Virus record (IMG/VR): IMGVR_UViG_3300042924_006889
Span: 1-21,498 of that record
Direction: 5' to 3' (one strand)
Source of the DNA: a virus
Length of the DNA stretch: 21,498 bases
Position 1 is the stretch's first letter; every line of letters begins with the position of its first letter. Below are positions 14,701 through 20,733 of this stretch, one piece after another. Both the position numbers and the translations under genes were made by a program. The notes below the pieces were generated by a model. It was not told the DNA's origin. It saw nothing but the letters and a program-made list of their open reading frames with translations, and searched no databases.

Positions 14701-15678
14701 ACTTTCGCTTTTTCTACCGGAGGAACCGAACGCCTCCGCCTAGACTCCACCGGAAACGTCATCGTCAACACCGCTGCGGTCGCCACGACAGCCACTGACG
14801 GTTTCCTCTACGTCGCTGGTTGCGCTGGTACGCCTACCGGAGTTCCGACCGCTTATACGGGTCGCGTGCCCATCGTGGTCGATACCACCAACAACCTGTT
14901 CCAATTCTACAGCAGTGGCGCTTGGAGAACCGCTCTCAGCTCAGTAAGCCTGACCAGCAACGTTACTGGCATATTGCCTGTAGCAAATGGTGGAACCGGC
15001 CAAGCCACTGTTACAGCAGCATTCAATGTGCTGGCTCCTGGAACCACAAAGGGCGACATTATCGTCCACGATGGAACCAACGAGGTTCGGCTTGCTGTAG
15101 GAGCGACAAACGGCCACGTCCTGACAATCGATTCTGCCACAGCAACAGGGCTCAAGTGGGCTGCCGCTTCTGGAGGTGGTGGTGGCGGTGGGTCCACAAA
15201 CCTCTGGATTCCTGCTGCTCAATGGATTCCTAGGACGACCGGAGGCTGTGGCGTCAACTCTCTCGAAACCACAACAAACAGGGTCAACTACGACGTCCTA
15301 GAGTTCGATGCGGCTACCGCTGAGTACGCTCAGGTGGCCATCGTAATGCCCAGCAACTGGACCGCTGGAACGGTCACAGCGAAGTTCCACTGGACCGCTG
15401 CAAGTGGAACCGGAAACGTGATCTTCGGTTTGTCTGGTCGTGCGTACGCAGACAACTCCGCTCTCGATCAAGCGATGGGCACTGCACAGACAGCCACAGA
15501 TGCGCTGCAGACCGCGAATGCTGAGCACATCAGTGCTGCCACATCTGCCATCACTCTTGCTGGTTCTCCTGCCGCTGGCCAGATGGTGATCTTCGAGCTG
15601 TATCGCGATGCAGCGAATGGATCCGACACACTTGGAGTTGATGCTCGATTCCTTGGCGTTGAAATCACCTACACCTAA
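11788..15678 (+). CDS. Large modular tail-fibre-like protein
   Basis: A 1296-residue, Gly/Ala/Ser/Thr-rich protein, probably a trimeric receptor-binding appendage. The start has the common phage N-terminus 'LVNVGAAANDNTGDSLRNAF' (about residues 4-23), followed by segments containing H-x-H pairs (His 42/44, 219/221, 262/264 and 318/320), which in T4 gp37 bind iron and bundle the fibre. A 'TSVGLTLPNIFNV' module (about 81-93) is a widespread fibre motif. Gly-rich hinges lie near residues 400 and 1129. Four related units of about 48 residues ('GTAALPAITFGGDTDTG' type) span about 713-995. The C-terminus 'LWIPAAQWIPRTTGGCG' (about 1138-1154) onward is a recurrent fibre-tip domain. Three 'RLSDARTPLxHTH' segments repeat in the first third. 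AT-rich patches mark swapped segments. No tail tape measure is seen nearby. Confidence 0.85.
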   Translation: MPLTLVNVGAAANDNTGDSLRNAFIKVNNNCTYLDEKAPNAHTHPLSQLTQSGAAAGQVATWSGTAWVPTTPSTGNVGTVTSVGLTLPNIFNVANSPVTGAGTIAATFTTQTAGTVLAAPATNNAAPSFRALVATDIPALNYEAAGAVATHAALTDTAHGMSVYGADFVTSATASAARTKLSLGTSATLNVPATGDATTSQVVLGTDTRLTNARTPTAHVHAASDVTSGIFDIGRIPTGSSGSTVCIGNDARLSDARTPLSHTHGNITNVGAIGSTANLPLITTTSGVITTGAFGSTANTFCQGNDSRLSDARTPLAHTHALSDLTQSGATNGQVVSWNGSAWAPANVAASQNTFSTFAVSGQSSVVADSTSDTLTLVAGTNVTITTDATTDTITISASGGSGGGGNVSGPPSGITDMALVRWDQVNTQIQNSSVILSDTQEMSGLKSLTFDTTGATVGIAKLTWDPNNKTLDLGIGSGTVNALLGIDSHVLGRNNTASQINRGQVVYVSGALTGNLTVALALGDTDANTAKTIGIAAENIAVNGTGMIITSGLLRNLNTGSFSDGQLLYVSATTAGALTNTIPAAPNHAVRVGYVVSAHNSNGIIYVAVNNGYELNELHDVNYPTTPATNDFLVYVTNRWENQTAATARTSMGLGALATVTPASGVATFLTTPTSANLASAVTDETGSGSLVFGTAPTIDSLTLTGQTINAAGTAAAPSISFSGDTDTGIWNSAANQLTIATGGSSRVSVNNSQLLINAVGSAALPAFANASNSSTGLWFPTTSTLGFSTGGAEAMRIDSAQRLLVGGSATPTLPDGAGVVFTPKTIVQASSGIVGLSVAVQDGTRNRRIGLFVDDTNGIQGISSNYSTSQIPFVIRDVAAERLRITTDGLVQIAAAGTAALPAITFGGDTDTGLYNAGANFLAFSTGGVFRFGITSAGRVQISNAGSAAIPSLVNNVYSDTGFWWPAASTFAFSTGGTERLRLDSTGNVIVNTAAVATTATDGFLYVAGCAGTPTGVPTAYTGRVPIVVDTTNNLFQFYSSGAWRTALSSVSLTSNVTGILPVANGGTGQATVTAAFNVLAPGTTKGDIIVHDGTNEVRLAVGATNGHVLTIDSATATGLKWAAASGGGGGGGSTNLWIPAAQWIPRTTGGCGVNSLETTTNRVNYDVLEFDAATAEYAQVAIVMPSNWTAGTVTAKFHWTAASGTGNVIFGLSGRAYADNSALDQAMGTAQTATDALQTANAEHISAATSAITLAGSPAAGQMVIFELYRDAANGSDTLGVDARFLGVEITYT
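13924..14770 (+). repeat. Four imperfect repeats inside the tail-fibre gene
   Basis: Protein-level repeats start at about 13924, 14064, 14476 and 14626. Each begins (A/V)GxAA(L/A/I)P, passes through S/DTG(L/I/F)(W/Y) and ends with FSTGG-type or ATGG sequence followed by a beta strand. Units one and three share an exact 20-base stretch (13958-13977 and 14513-14532) containing GGGGATACGGATACGGGG. Between units two and three lies an unrelated insert (about 14210-14475), AT-richer than its surroundings. This fits segment duplication and exchange in a receptor-binding fibre. Confidence 0.7.
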
Positions 15679-15701
15679 GTATATTCATAACCATACAAAC
15701 A

Positions 15702-16484
15702 ATGCACAGAAGGAACAGGCACTATAATCCAGGAAATTCTGGAGCCGCTGTTTTTGTCGATGCTCGTTTGATTAGGAATGCTTCAGACAATACTCGGATA
15801 CTAAGCTGGTCACCGGCAAGGTGGATAGATTTGTCTGGAAATAACAATCATATTGTAGGACAAGGTGATAGTGTGCGAGATCCTTTGTACATCGCATCTT
15901 CCACAAACCTTAACGGATTGCCAGCGGTGCGACATACGATTCCGTCTTGGGGAAGCATCACTTCAACGTTCGGCTCAAACAGCTTCCCAGTAACTGCCAA
16001 CAACCTGTCTGTCATCGTTCTGGCTTCAAACGGAGATACCAATTCGCAGAGCCGCTTGGTCAGTTTCAATGCGACAGGAGCATCGGACCAAGCGACCTCA
16101 GGGTGGGGAGCTCTTGTTCACGCACCGTCTTCATCTGGAACAACACCAACTACTTCAACTGTAGAAACCTGGAAAGACTCAGTAAGGCATTTTTCTTCAA
16201 CGAACAATTACAGCACAATCAACAAGCCGTACATTTACACTGCCGTTATGAATGGAACGGCAATAAACACATACCTGAACAAAACTGCGTTTGGTCCATT
16301 TACAATCTCGTCGACTATGAATTCAAACGAGGTTTGGTTTGGTCGTAATACAGCCGAGGGTGGGCTTTCTAGGTGGGGCGGAGATTTTGGGTGCATTACT
16401 ATTTTCAGGTCGAGCATAACCAATGCACTAAGGCAACGAGTTGGGGTTGCGTTTGCATTCAGATACAAAACACAATTTGCATAG
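15702..16484 (+). CDS. Lectin-like (LamG/concanavalin A-type) tail protein
   Basis: A 260-residue protein starting MHRRNRHYNPGNSGAAVFV. The segment W-I-D-L-S-G-N-N-N-H (about residues 41-50), the 'NLNGLPAVRH' (about 69-78) and the C-terminal 'GDFGCITIFRSSITNALRQR' (about 227-246) are the usual landmarks of phage and bacterial LamG/ConA-like jelly-roll domains, which bind glycans. It follows the fibre gene and precedes a fibre-assembly-like gene, so it probably helps recognise host surface sugar. The region is distinctly AT-richer than flanking genes (many AAT/ACA/TTT codons), suggesting recent acquisition. No signal peptide is seen, as expected for a virion component. The start has no Shine-Dalgarno sequence; the gap to the fibre stop is 23 bases. 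Confidence 0.65.
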   Translation: MHRRNRHYNPGNSGAAVFVDARLIRNASDNTRILSWSPARWIDLSGNNNHIVGQGDSVRDPLYIASSTNLNGLPAVRHTIPSWGSITSTFGSNSFPVTANNLSVIVLASNGDTNSQSRLVSFNATGASDQATSGWGALVHAPSSSGTTPTTSTVETWKDSVRHFSSTNNYSTINKPYIYTAVMNGTAINTYLNKTAFGPFTISSTMNSNEVWFGRNTAEGGLSRWGGDFGCITIFRSSITNALRQRVGVAFAFRYKTQFA

Positions 16485-16485
16485 C

Positions 16486-16911
16486 ATGACATATCTTTCA
16501 TACAGCGATCAGCTTCGTGCTGAAACCGACCCTGAAATCATTGCAAACCTGCTCCGCAAAGGATGGGTTGAATCTCCCCAGCCCAGCTACGATCCCGCCA
16601 CACAGACATGCCAGTGGGTCGATGGCGCTTGGGTGGTCTCTGAGATCGTTGTTCCTGTTCCTCAGCAGGTCTCAATGTGGGCCTTGCGTGAGGCTGTGAT
16701 GTTTGCTGGCGAAATGGCCGCGATCACGAACGTGCTGAACAGCCTTCCAGAGCCTGAGAAGTCGATCGCTTGGAACAGGTGGGAATACAAAGAGAATATC
16801 GTCCGCAACAGCCCGATCATTCTGCAGCTTCAGTCCATGCTTGGCTGGAGCGACTCATTCGTGGACGGCCTGTACAAGAACGCAGCGGCGATCGCCTCCA
16901 ACCCCAACTAA
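16486..16911 (+). CDS. Tail-fibre assembly-like small protein
   Basis: A 141-residue protein from the ATG at 16486, one base after the stop of the lectin-like gene. An upstream TTG frame overlaps that gene and was rejected. The N-terminus is MTYLSYSDQLRAETDP with a 'W-V-D-G-A-W' motif (about residues 46-51). The C-terminal half reads 'VSMWALREAVMFAGEMAAITN... SIAWNRWEY ... SPIILQLQSMLGWSDSFVDGLYKNAA'. This arrangement (a short helix, W.....W-type linker, then '..P....L...LG.(T/S)...VD.L(F/Y)..AA') is a frequent C-terminal module in small phage proteins beside receptor-binding genes, often labelled tail-fibre assembly or accessory. Role inferred from neighbours and this module; no catalytic feature is seen. 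Confidence 0.6.
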   Translation: MTYLSYSDQLRAETDPEIIANLLRKGWVESPQPSYDPATQTCQWVDGAWVVSEIVVPVPQQVSMWALREAVMFAGEMAAITNVLNSLPEPEKSIAWNRWEYKENIVRNSPIILQLQSMLGWSDSFVDGLYKNAAAIASNPN

Positions 16912-16917
16912 CAACTC

Positions 16918-17226
16918 ATGTCAGTCGATCAGGAGACTGTGCATCAAACGATGCGCGAACGAGGGGCCGTCTATGGGGAGCCTCATCACAGCCACAAGAA
17001 CATCGGTCTGGAGTGGACCGGAATCCTCCAGCAGTTCTATGGCATCGATCTTCCAAGCCCCATACCAGCCCACGTCGTTGAGCTTATGATGGCGAGCTTC
17101 AAGATCCACAGAGCGGTGCGGGTCTTCCACAAGGACAACTACGTCGACTGCAGGGCCTACCTCGAGTTCGCCGAGCATGGCCACTCCCACCCCGACGAGC
17201 CGTTCGTCCGCCACAAGAGCCAGTAG
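16918..17226 (+). CDS. DUF6378-like small phage protein
   Basis: A 102-residue protein starting MSVDQETVHQTMRERGAVYG. The pattern 'R(G).xYG(E/D)....h.ni...W...L......I..H.V.LMM.sFKi.R......KDNYVDC..YLE(F/y)A' over most of its length matches the DUF6378 type found in many phages, often near nucleotide-metabolism and recombination genes. Conserved His, Glu, Asp and Asn residues (including the D-N-Y-V-D core, about residues 72-76) hint at a metal site, but no activity is established. It lies 6 bases after the fibre-assembly-like gene and is followed by a 77-base gap carrying possible control signals for the next operon. Confidence 0.65.
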   Translation: MSVDQETVHQTMRERGAVYGEPHHSHKNIGLEWTGILQQFYGIDLPSPIPAHVVELMMASFKIHRAVRVFHKDNYVDCRAYLEFAEHGHSHPDEPFVRHKSQ

Positions 17227-17303
17227 GAAATAGATCCAAGATCTCGTTGACGCTGGGTGTAAAACACCTAGTGTCTCGCCTGCCCGAATCGGGTAACACA
17301 ACC
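17227..17303 (+). promoter_or_regulatory. Candidate control region of the recombination/replication operon
   Basis: A 77-base gap before the Sak4-like gene. TTGACG (17247-17252) is a good -35-like word, with TAGTGT 16 bases downstream as a weak -10. Over the same place lies an inverted repeat GGTGT-AAA-ACACC (17256-17268), and further on a palindrome-like CCCGA-A-TCGGG (17283-17293). Either could be an operator. The signal is suggestive, not proven. Confidence 0.4.
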
Positions 17304-18179
17304 ATGTCATCACCTACGTTCACCAAGGCCACTCGGAAGAAAGTCTTCTTGAAGCTGGCAGTCACAGGCCCTAGCGGCTCTGGCAAAACCTACTCCGCAC
17401 TCCGCCTCGCTCGAGGCTTGGTCGGCCCCACTGGAAAGGTCGCACTCATCGACACCGAGAACGGTTCCGCCTCCCTGTATGCGGACAAGTTCGAGTTCGA
17501 CACGCTCGACCTCGCCCCTCCGTTCGATCACCAGAAGTTCGTCGAGGGCATCACCGCAGCCGTTCAGTCCGGTTACCAGTGCATCATCATCGATAGCGCC
17601 TCACACTTCTGGGAAGGCATCCTCGAGTACAAGAGTCAGCTCGACTCGCGTCCTGGCTCCAACAGCTACACCAACTGGCGCGCTGCCGGAGACAAGTTCT
17701 CCGACATCATCAAGGCTGTGCTCCAGTCTCCGGTCCACCTCATCTGCTGCATGCGTTCCAAGATGGACTACGTGCAGGACGTCGACGAGAAGGGCAAGAA
17801 GTCGATCAAGAAGGTCGGCCTAGCTCCGATCATGCGGGACGGCATCGAGTACGAGTTCACCACCGTCTTCGATGTGGCTCTGGATCATCGCGTCTCTGTT
17901 TCCAAGGACCGCTCGGGTCTCTTCGTCGACAAGATCTTCCAAGTGACCGAAGACACTGGGAAGCTGCTCGAGCAGTGGCGCAACAGCGGCTCTGAGGCCA
18001 AGTGGAAGCAGGACCTTGAGGCGGCTGTCGAGAAGGCCAGCTGCGAGGCTGCGGCCAATGCGTTCCTCAAGCGGGTCAACTGGATCGGCGAGGCTCAGAC
18101 ATATCGCGATGTCGGCGAGGACAAGGCGACCAAGATCCTCAGCAACTTCGAAGGCTTCCTGACCAAGATCAACGCATGA
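17304..18179 (+). CDS. Sak4-like/RecA-fold ATPase for phage recombination
   Basis: A 291-residue protein from the ATG at 17304. An upstream TTG frame gives an unlikely leader. It shows Walker A GPSGSGKT (residues 22-29), 'ALIDTENGS' (47-55) typical of Sak4 and related RecA-fold phage ATPases, and Walker B YQCIIIDS (91-98). The C-terminal part is helical. Sak4-type proteins bind ssDNA and assist strand annealing or exchange, usually with a phage SSB and an exonuclease. Here the next gene, overlapping by ATGA, is a RecE-type nuclease, so the pair may form a recombination system. No single-strand-annealing protein of the Beta, RecT or Erf type is seen in the window. The absence of a clear SSB means a host or out-of-window SSB would be needed. 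Confidence 0.8.
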   Translation: MSSPTFTKATRKKVFLKLAVTGPSGSGKTYSALRLARGLVGPTGKVALIDTENGSASLYADKFEFDTLDLAPPFDHQKFVEGITAAVQSGYQCIIIDSASHFWEGILEYKSQLDSRPGSNSYTNWRAAGDKFSDIIKAVLQSPVHLICCMRSKMDYVQDVDEKGKKSIKKVGLAPIMRDGIEYEFTTVFDVALDHRVSVSKDRSGLFVDKIFQVTEDTGKLLEQWRNSGSEAKWKQDLEAAVEKASCEAAANAFLKRVNWIGEAQTYRDVGEDKATKILSNFEGFLTKINA

Positions 18180-19075
18180 TCGCTTCAGGAATCCATCTCG
18201 GTCTGGACGAGACCGAATACCGGAATGATCCGGCCATCAGCGTGTCGGACCTCAAACCGATGCTGATCTCGCCGCGCCACTTCTGGGAAAAGAAGTTCGG
18301 AAAGCGCAGGAGGACTCCTCCAACTCCAGCCCAGATGCTGGGCACCTTGGTCCATATGGCTCTGCTCGAGCCGGACAAGTTCACCAAGCGCGTGCAGACT
18401 CTGCCTGAGGACGCGCCCAAGAGGCCAACCAAAGCTCAGCAGGAGGCCGCCAAGCCTTCGCAGTCGACGCTGGAGGCTATCCAGTACTGGAAGCTCTGGG
18501 AGGAGCGGAATCCGCAGGCGCAGATCGTCGATCAGGAGATGATGGATCAGGTCTGCGGCATGAGGGACTCCGTCATGTCCAACAAGCAGGCGGCCGAGTA
18601 CTTCTCCAACTGCGAGACTGAGGTCTCTGTGTTCAACACAGTGCGCCTACGCAACACAGTCGTGAGGGTGAAGGGGCGCATTGATTGCGTGCCCAACGTC
18701 GCCAAGATCGTCGACCTCAAGACGGTCGGGTCCGGCGGTGCTCGACGTGATGAGTTCTCCAAGTCGATGTGGGATTGGCGCTACGATCTGCAGGCCGCCT
18801 ACTACCTCGACATCCACAACCACCTCTTTGATGAGTGGGACCTCGACAAGAAGAAGAACGACTTCGTCTTTGTTGCTGTGGAAAAGGAGGCACCATACGC
18901 CGTATGCCTGCATCGAGTCTCAGCACGAGTCCTCGAAAGAGGCCGACGAGACTACTTAACTCTCCTCGATCGGGTAGCCGAATGCCAGACGCTCAACGAA
19001 TGGCCGGGCTATACCGATGAAGAGGCAGAGATAGACCTGCCACAATGGGCCGAAAAGAAAAACATAAGCCCCTGA
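18176..19075 (+). CDS. RecE-like PD-(D/E)XK exonuclease
   Basis: A 299-residue protein, 4-base ATGA overlap with the upstream ATPase gene. It opens with 'YRNDPAISVSDLKPMLISPRHF' (about residues 15-36), then 'GTLVHMALLEPDKF' (56-69), with a His that is typical. The catalytic core is 'ETEVSVF' (Glu149), 'VKGRIDCVP' (Asp170) and 'KIVDLKT' (Asp180 and Lys182), followed by 'YDLQAAYYLDI' (203-213), the QxxxY helix. This is the layout of exodeoxyribonuclease VIII-type and related phage exonucleases, which resect DNA ends to make single strands for annealing. The pairing with the Sak4-like ATPase supports the role. All four core residues are present, so it should be active. The last 31 bases overlap the zinc-ribbon gene. 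Confidence 0.85.
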   Translation: MIASGIHLGLDETEYRNDPAISVSDLKPMLISPRHFWEKKFGKRRRTPPTPAQMLGTLVHMALLEPDKFTKRVQTLPEDAPKRPTKAQQEAAKPSQSTLEAIQYWKLWEERNPQAQIVDQEMMDQVCGMRDSVMSNKQAAEYFSNCETEVSVFNTVRLRNTVVRVKGRIDCVPNVAKIVDLKTVGSGGARRDEFSKSMWDWRYDLQAAYYLDIHNHLFDEWDLDKKKNDFVFVAVEKEAPYAVCLHRVSARVLERGRRDYLTLLDRVAECQTLNEWPGYTDEEAEIDLPQWAEKKNISP

Positions 19076-19296
19076 CCAAGACCTGCATCAGGTGCAACCG
19101 CACTCTGCCGCTGGATGAGTTCTGGTCGAAACGGCCCACGTGCGCGGACTGCGCTCGAGAACTGTGGTACGCACCTAAGGCAAAGGTAGACATCACCAAA
19201 AGCCCTAACTGGCCCATGATGGAACGCATGATCCGGTTAGGGCTCATCTCTTACCCCGAAGAAGCATTCACCGATGACGAGAATAGCAGCGATTGA
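19045..19296 (+). CDS. Small zinc-ribbon protein
   Basis: An 83-residue protein with one four-Cys site, C14-x2-C17 and C33-x2-C36, in 'CIRCNRTLPLDEFWSKRPTCADC'. The spacing resembles the zinc ribbons that accompany HNH nucleases, but no HNH residues follow: the C-terminus is a helix (PNWPMMERMIRLGLISYP) and an acidic tail. It could be a DNA-binding accessory of the recombination module. It overlaps the RecE-like gene by 31 bases and the resolvase by 23, which supports translation as part of the operon. Confidence 0.65.
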   Translation: MGRKEKHKPLTKTCIRCNRTLPLDEFWSKRPTCADCARELWYAPKAKVDITKSPNWPMMERMIRLGLISYPEEAFTDDENSSD

Positions 19297-19729
19297 CCCA
19301 GGAAAGAGCGGTGGGATCGCGTGGAATGATGCGGAAAACGTCGTGCATACGGCCAATATGCCGGATACGCCGACCGAAATGCTGGACCTGCTGAGGTCCT
19401 TGCGCGCTGGAGGAGTCTCGATGCTGGTGATCGAGCAGCTCCCAAGGTTCGTTGGGAAGAATATCCCCTCTTCGACGACTAGTGTCCTCTTTGAGAACTA
19501 TGGGATCTGCATTGGAATCGCTCTAGCACTGGGATTCCGACTGGAGCGGGTCGATCCACACACGTGGCAGAAGGGCCTAGGCCTAGGTACTGCCCGCAAC
19601 TGCGACAGCAAGGGCGAATGGAAGCGAAAGCTGAAGGGAAAAGCTCAAGAGCTGTTTCCCCATCTGGAGGTTACACTCGCAACTGCGGATGCCCTGCTCA
19701 TCTATGACTGGGCACTGAAGAATAAGTAG
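19274..19729 (+). CDS. RuvC-like Holliday-junction resolvase
   Basis: A 151-residue RNase H-fold protein. 'RIAAIDPGKSGGIAW' carries the first catalytic Asp (D8), 'MLVIEQ' the second acid (E54), and the C-terminal 'ATADALLIYDWAL' carries D139 and D145, in the order of RuvC-type resolvases. Length is slightly below bacterial RuvC and typical of phage versions. The central 'ERVDPHTWQKGLGL' is common in this phage group. It would cut recombination or replication branches so that packaging by the terminase is not blocked. It follows the nuclease and annealing genes in the same operon and is the last gene before a structured intergenic region. Confidence 0.85.
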   Translation: MTRIAAIDPGKSGGIAWNDAENVVHTANMPDTPTEMLDLLRSLRAGGVSMLVIEQLPRFVGKNIPSSTTSVLFENYGICIGIALALGFRLERVDPHTWQKGLGLGTARNCDSKGEWKRKLKGKAQELFPHLEVTLATADALLIYDWALKNK

Positions 19730-19783
19730 TAGTATTTGGCGATTCGTGCTTGCGCATGATTCGCTTCCAATCACATTGAGCGC

Positions 19784-19935
19784 GTCCTCCCCACTGAGGA
19801 CAAGGGATTCGCACCCCTGCACAGGATGAACACAGCAGAACCCCCAATCCAGCTACTGCCGAAGGCTTACGCTAGATGTCTACCATCTAGCGCCTGTGCC
19901 TGTGCGAAGCGGCAGTGGTTGGATTGGGGATTTTG
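19784..19935 (+). ncRNA. Candidate structured RNA element upstream of the replication initiator
   Basis: The 215 bases between the resolvase and DUF1376 genes hold nested pairing. A hairpin pairs 19784-19789 with 19796-19801. A 20-bp helix, two of its pairs G-U, joins 19842-19861 to 19910-19929. It encloses a perfect 9-bp hairpin (19870-19878 with 19884-19892, loop TCTAC). GCACAGG at 19819-19825 is complementary to CCTGTGC at 19893-19899 (and to a second copy at 19899-19905), inside the big stem, so a pseudoknot is possible. The helix runs into ATTTTGTT, a terminator-like tail, 10 bases before the DUF1376 ATG. It may be a large terminator, an attenuator, a small RNA, or an origin-associated fold. 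No known RNA family was recognised. The first 54 bases of the gap hold only two copies of GATTCG. Confidence 0.5.
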
Positions 19936-19944
19936 TTGTGAGAC

Positions 19945-20733
19945 ATGACCCATAAATTCAAAAGGAAGGCACCAGCCTTTCAGCTCTACGCTGATGACTT
20001 TCTGGCCGGAACACTCGATTTAAGCCAAGAGGAGGTTGGAGCGTATATCCGACTCCTATGTCATCAATGGAGCCGAGGTTCAATTCCGGTTGAACCGGAG
20101 AAGCAACAGCGGTTGGCTGGCGGTTTGGTTTCGGATGCAGTCTTGGCTAAGTTCCGGCAATGCGAAGACAACCTGCTTCGGAACGAAAGGCTCGAGGCTG
20201 AAAGGGAAAAGCAGGCCAATTACAGAAACAAGCAGCGCGAAAAGGGCCTAAAATCAGCACTTGCTAGAGCTGCTGCCAACAGGGGTTCAACCGCGGTTGC
20301 AACCACTGTTCAACCGACTATCCAACCGGATGGTCAACCGGAAGGCAACTCTCCGTCTCCGTCTCCATCTCCTACTATAAATACATACGTCGCTCTCGCT
20401 CCTGAGGCAGAGGCTTTGAAGGAAAGAATCTCCGTATGGTTCAAACGGCGTCCAACCACTCCTTGGAGCTCAAAAGAGATCAAAGCTCTGAAGGACGTGA
20501 TCAAGCTGGGGACTCCACCTGAAGACATCGACCTCCTTGAAAGACGTTACATGTCCGGAGACCAGTACCTCCGCAGGGAGATCATCACCCTGCTGAACAA
20601 CTGGAACGGCGAGATCGATAGGGCTAGGGGCTTGTCCAGATCTCCTCAGCCCCAGCTCGAGCTCACAAAGCCCAAGCGACCCCCAGGCAAGGAGTGGATG
20701 GACGACCCGAATGACTGGAGGCATGCGCTATGA
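19945..20733 (+). CDS. DUF1376 replication initiator-like protein
   Basis: A 262-residue protein starting MTHKFKRKAPAFQLYADDFL. The N-terminal 'FQLYADDFLAGTLDLSQEEVGAYIRLLCHQW..GSIP' (about residues 12-48) is the DUF1376 signature, a winged-helix-like domain found in phage and prophage replication initiators. The middle (about 85-150) is Gln/Asn/Ala/Ser/Pro-rich, low-complexity, and coincides with CAACC repeats in the DNA. The C-terminal part (about 155-225) is helical with 'TTPWSSKEIKAL' and 'LLERRYMSGDQYLRREIITLL', a segment common to phage replication proteins that may load helicase. It overlaps DnaB by ATGA, so the two are co-expressed. This DUF1376-then-helicase order is typical of phage replication modules. 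No Shine-Dalgarno sequence is seen at the start; the structured element just upstream could govern its expression. Confidence 0.8.
   Translation: MTHKFKRKAPAFQLYADDFLAGTLDLSQEEVGAYIRLLCHQWSRGSIPVEPEKQQRLAGGLVSDAVLAKFRQCEDNLLRNERLEAEREKQANYRNKQREKGLKSALARAAANRGSTAVATTVQPTIQPDGQPEGNSPSPSPSPTINTYVALAPEAEALKERISVWFKRRPTTPWSSKEIKALKDVIKLGTPPEDIDLLERRYMSGDQYLRREIITLLNNWNGEIDRARGLSRSPQPQLELTKPKRPPGKEWMDDPNDWRHAL
20288..20340. repeat. Iteron-like CAACC repeats inside the initiator gene
   Basis: CAACC occurs at 20288, 20300, 20311, 20323 and 20335, spacings 12, 11, 12 and 12, close to one helical turn. Because one spacing is 11, the motif changes codon frame within the gene (TCA ACC and GCA ACC, then CAA CCG), so it is not just a peptide repeat. 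CAACCGCGGTTG (20288-20299) is a perfect palindrome. Upstream, CCGGTTGAACCGG (20086-20098) and CGGTTG (20110) belong to the same word family. The arrangement recalls lambda, whose origin iterons lie within gene O. Confidence 0.45.

Noticed and set aside
19800-19830. tRNA T-arm-like sequence on the minus strand (GGTGCGAATCC)
   Set aside because: The loop is close to TTCGAAT but no matching acceptor, anticodon or D arms can be built around it.
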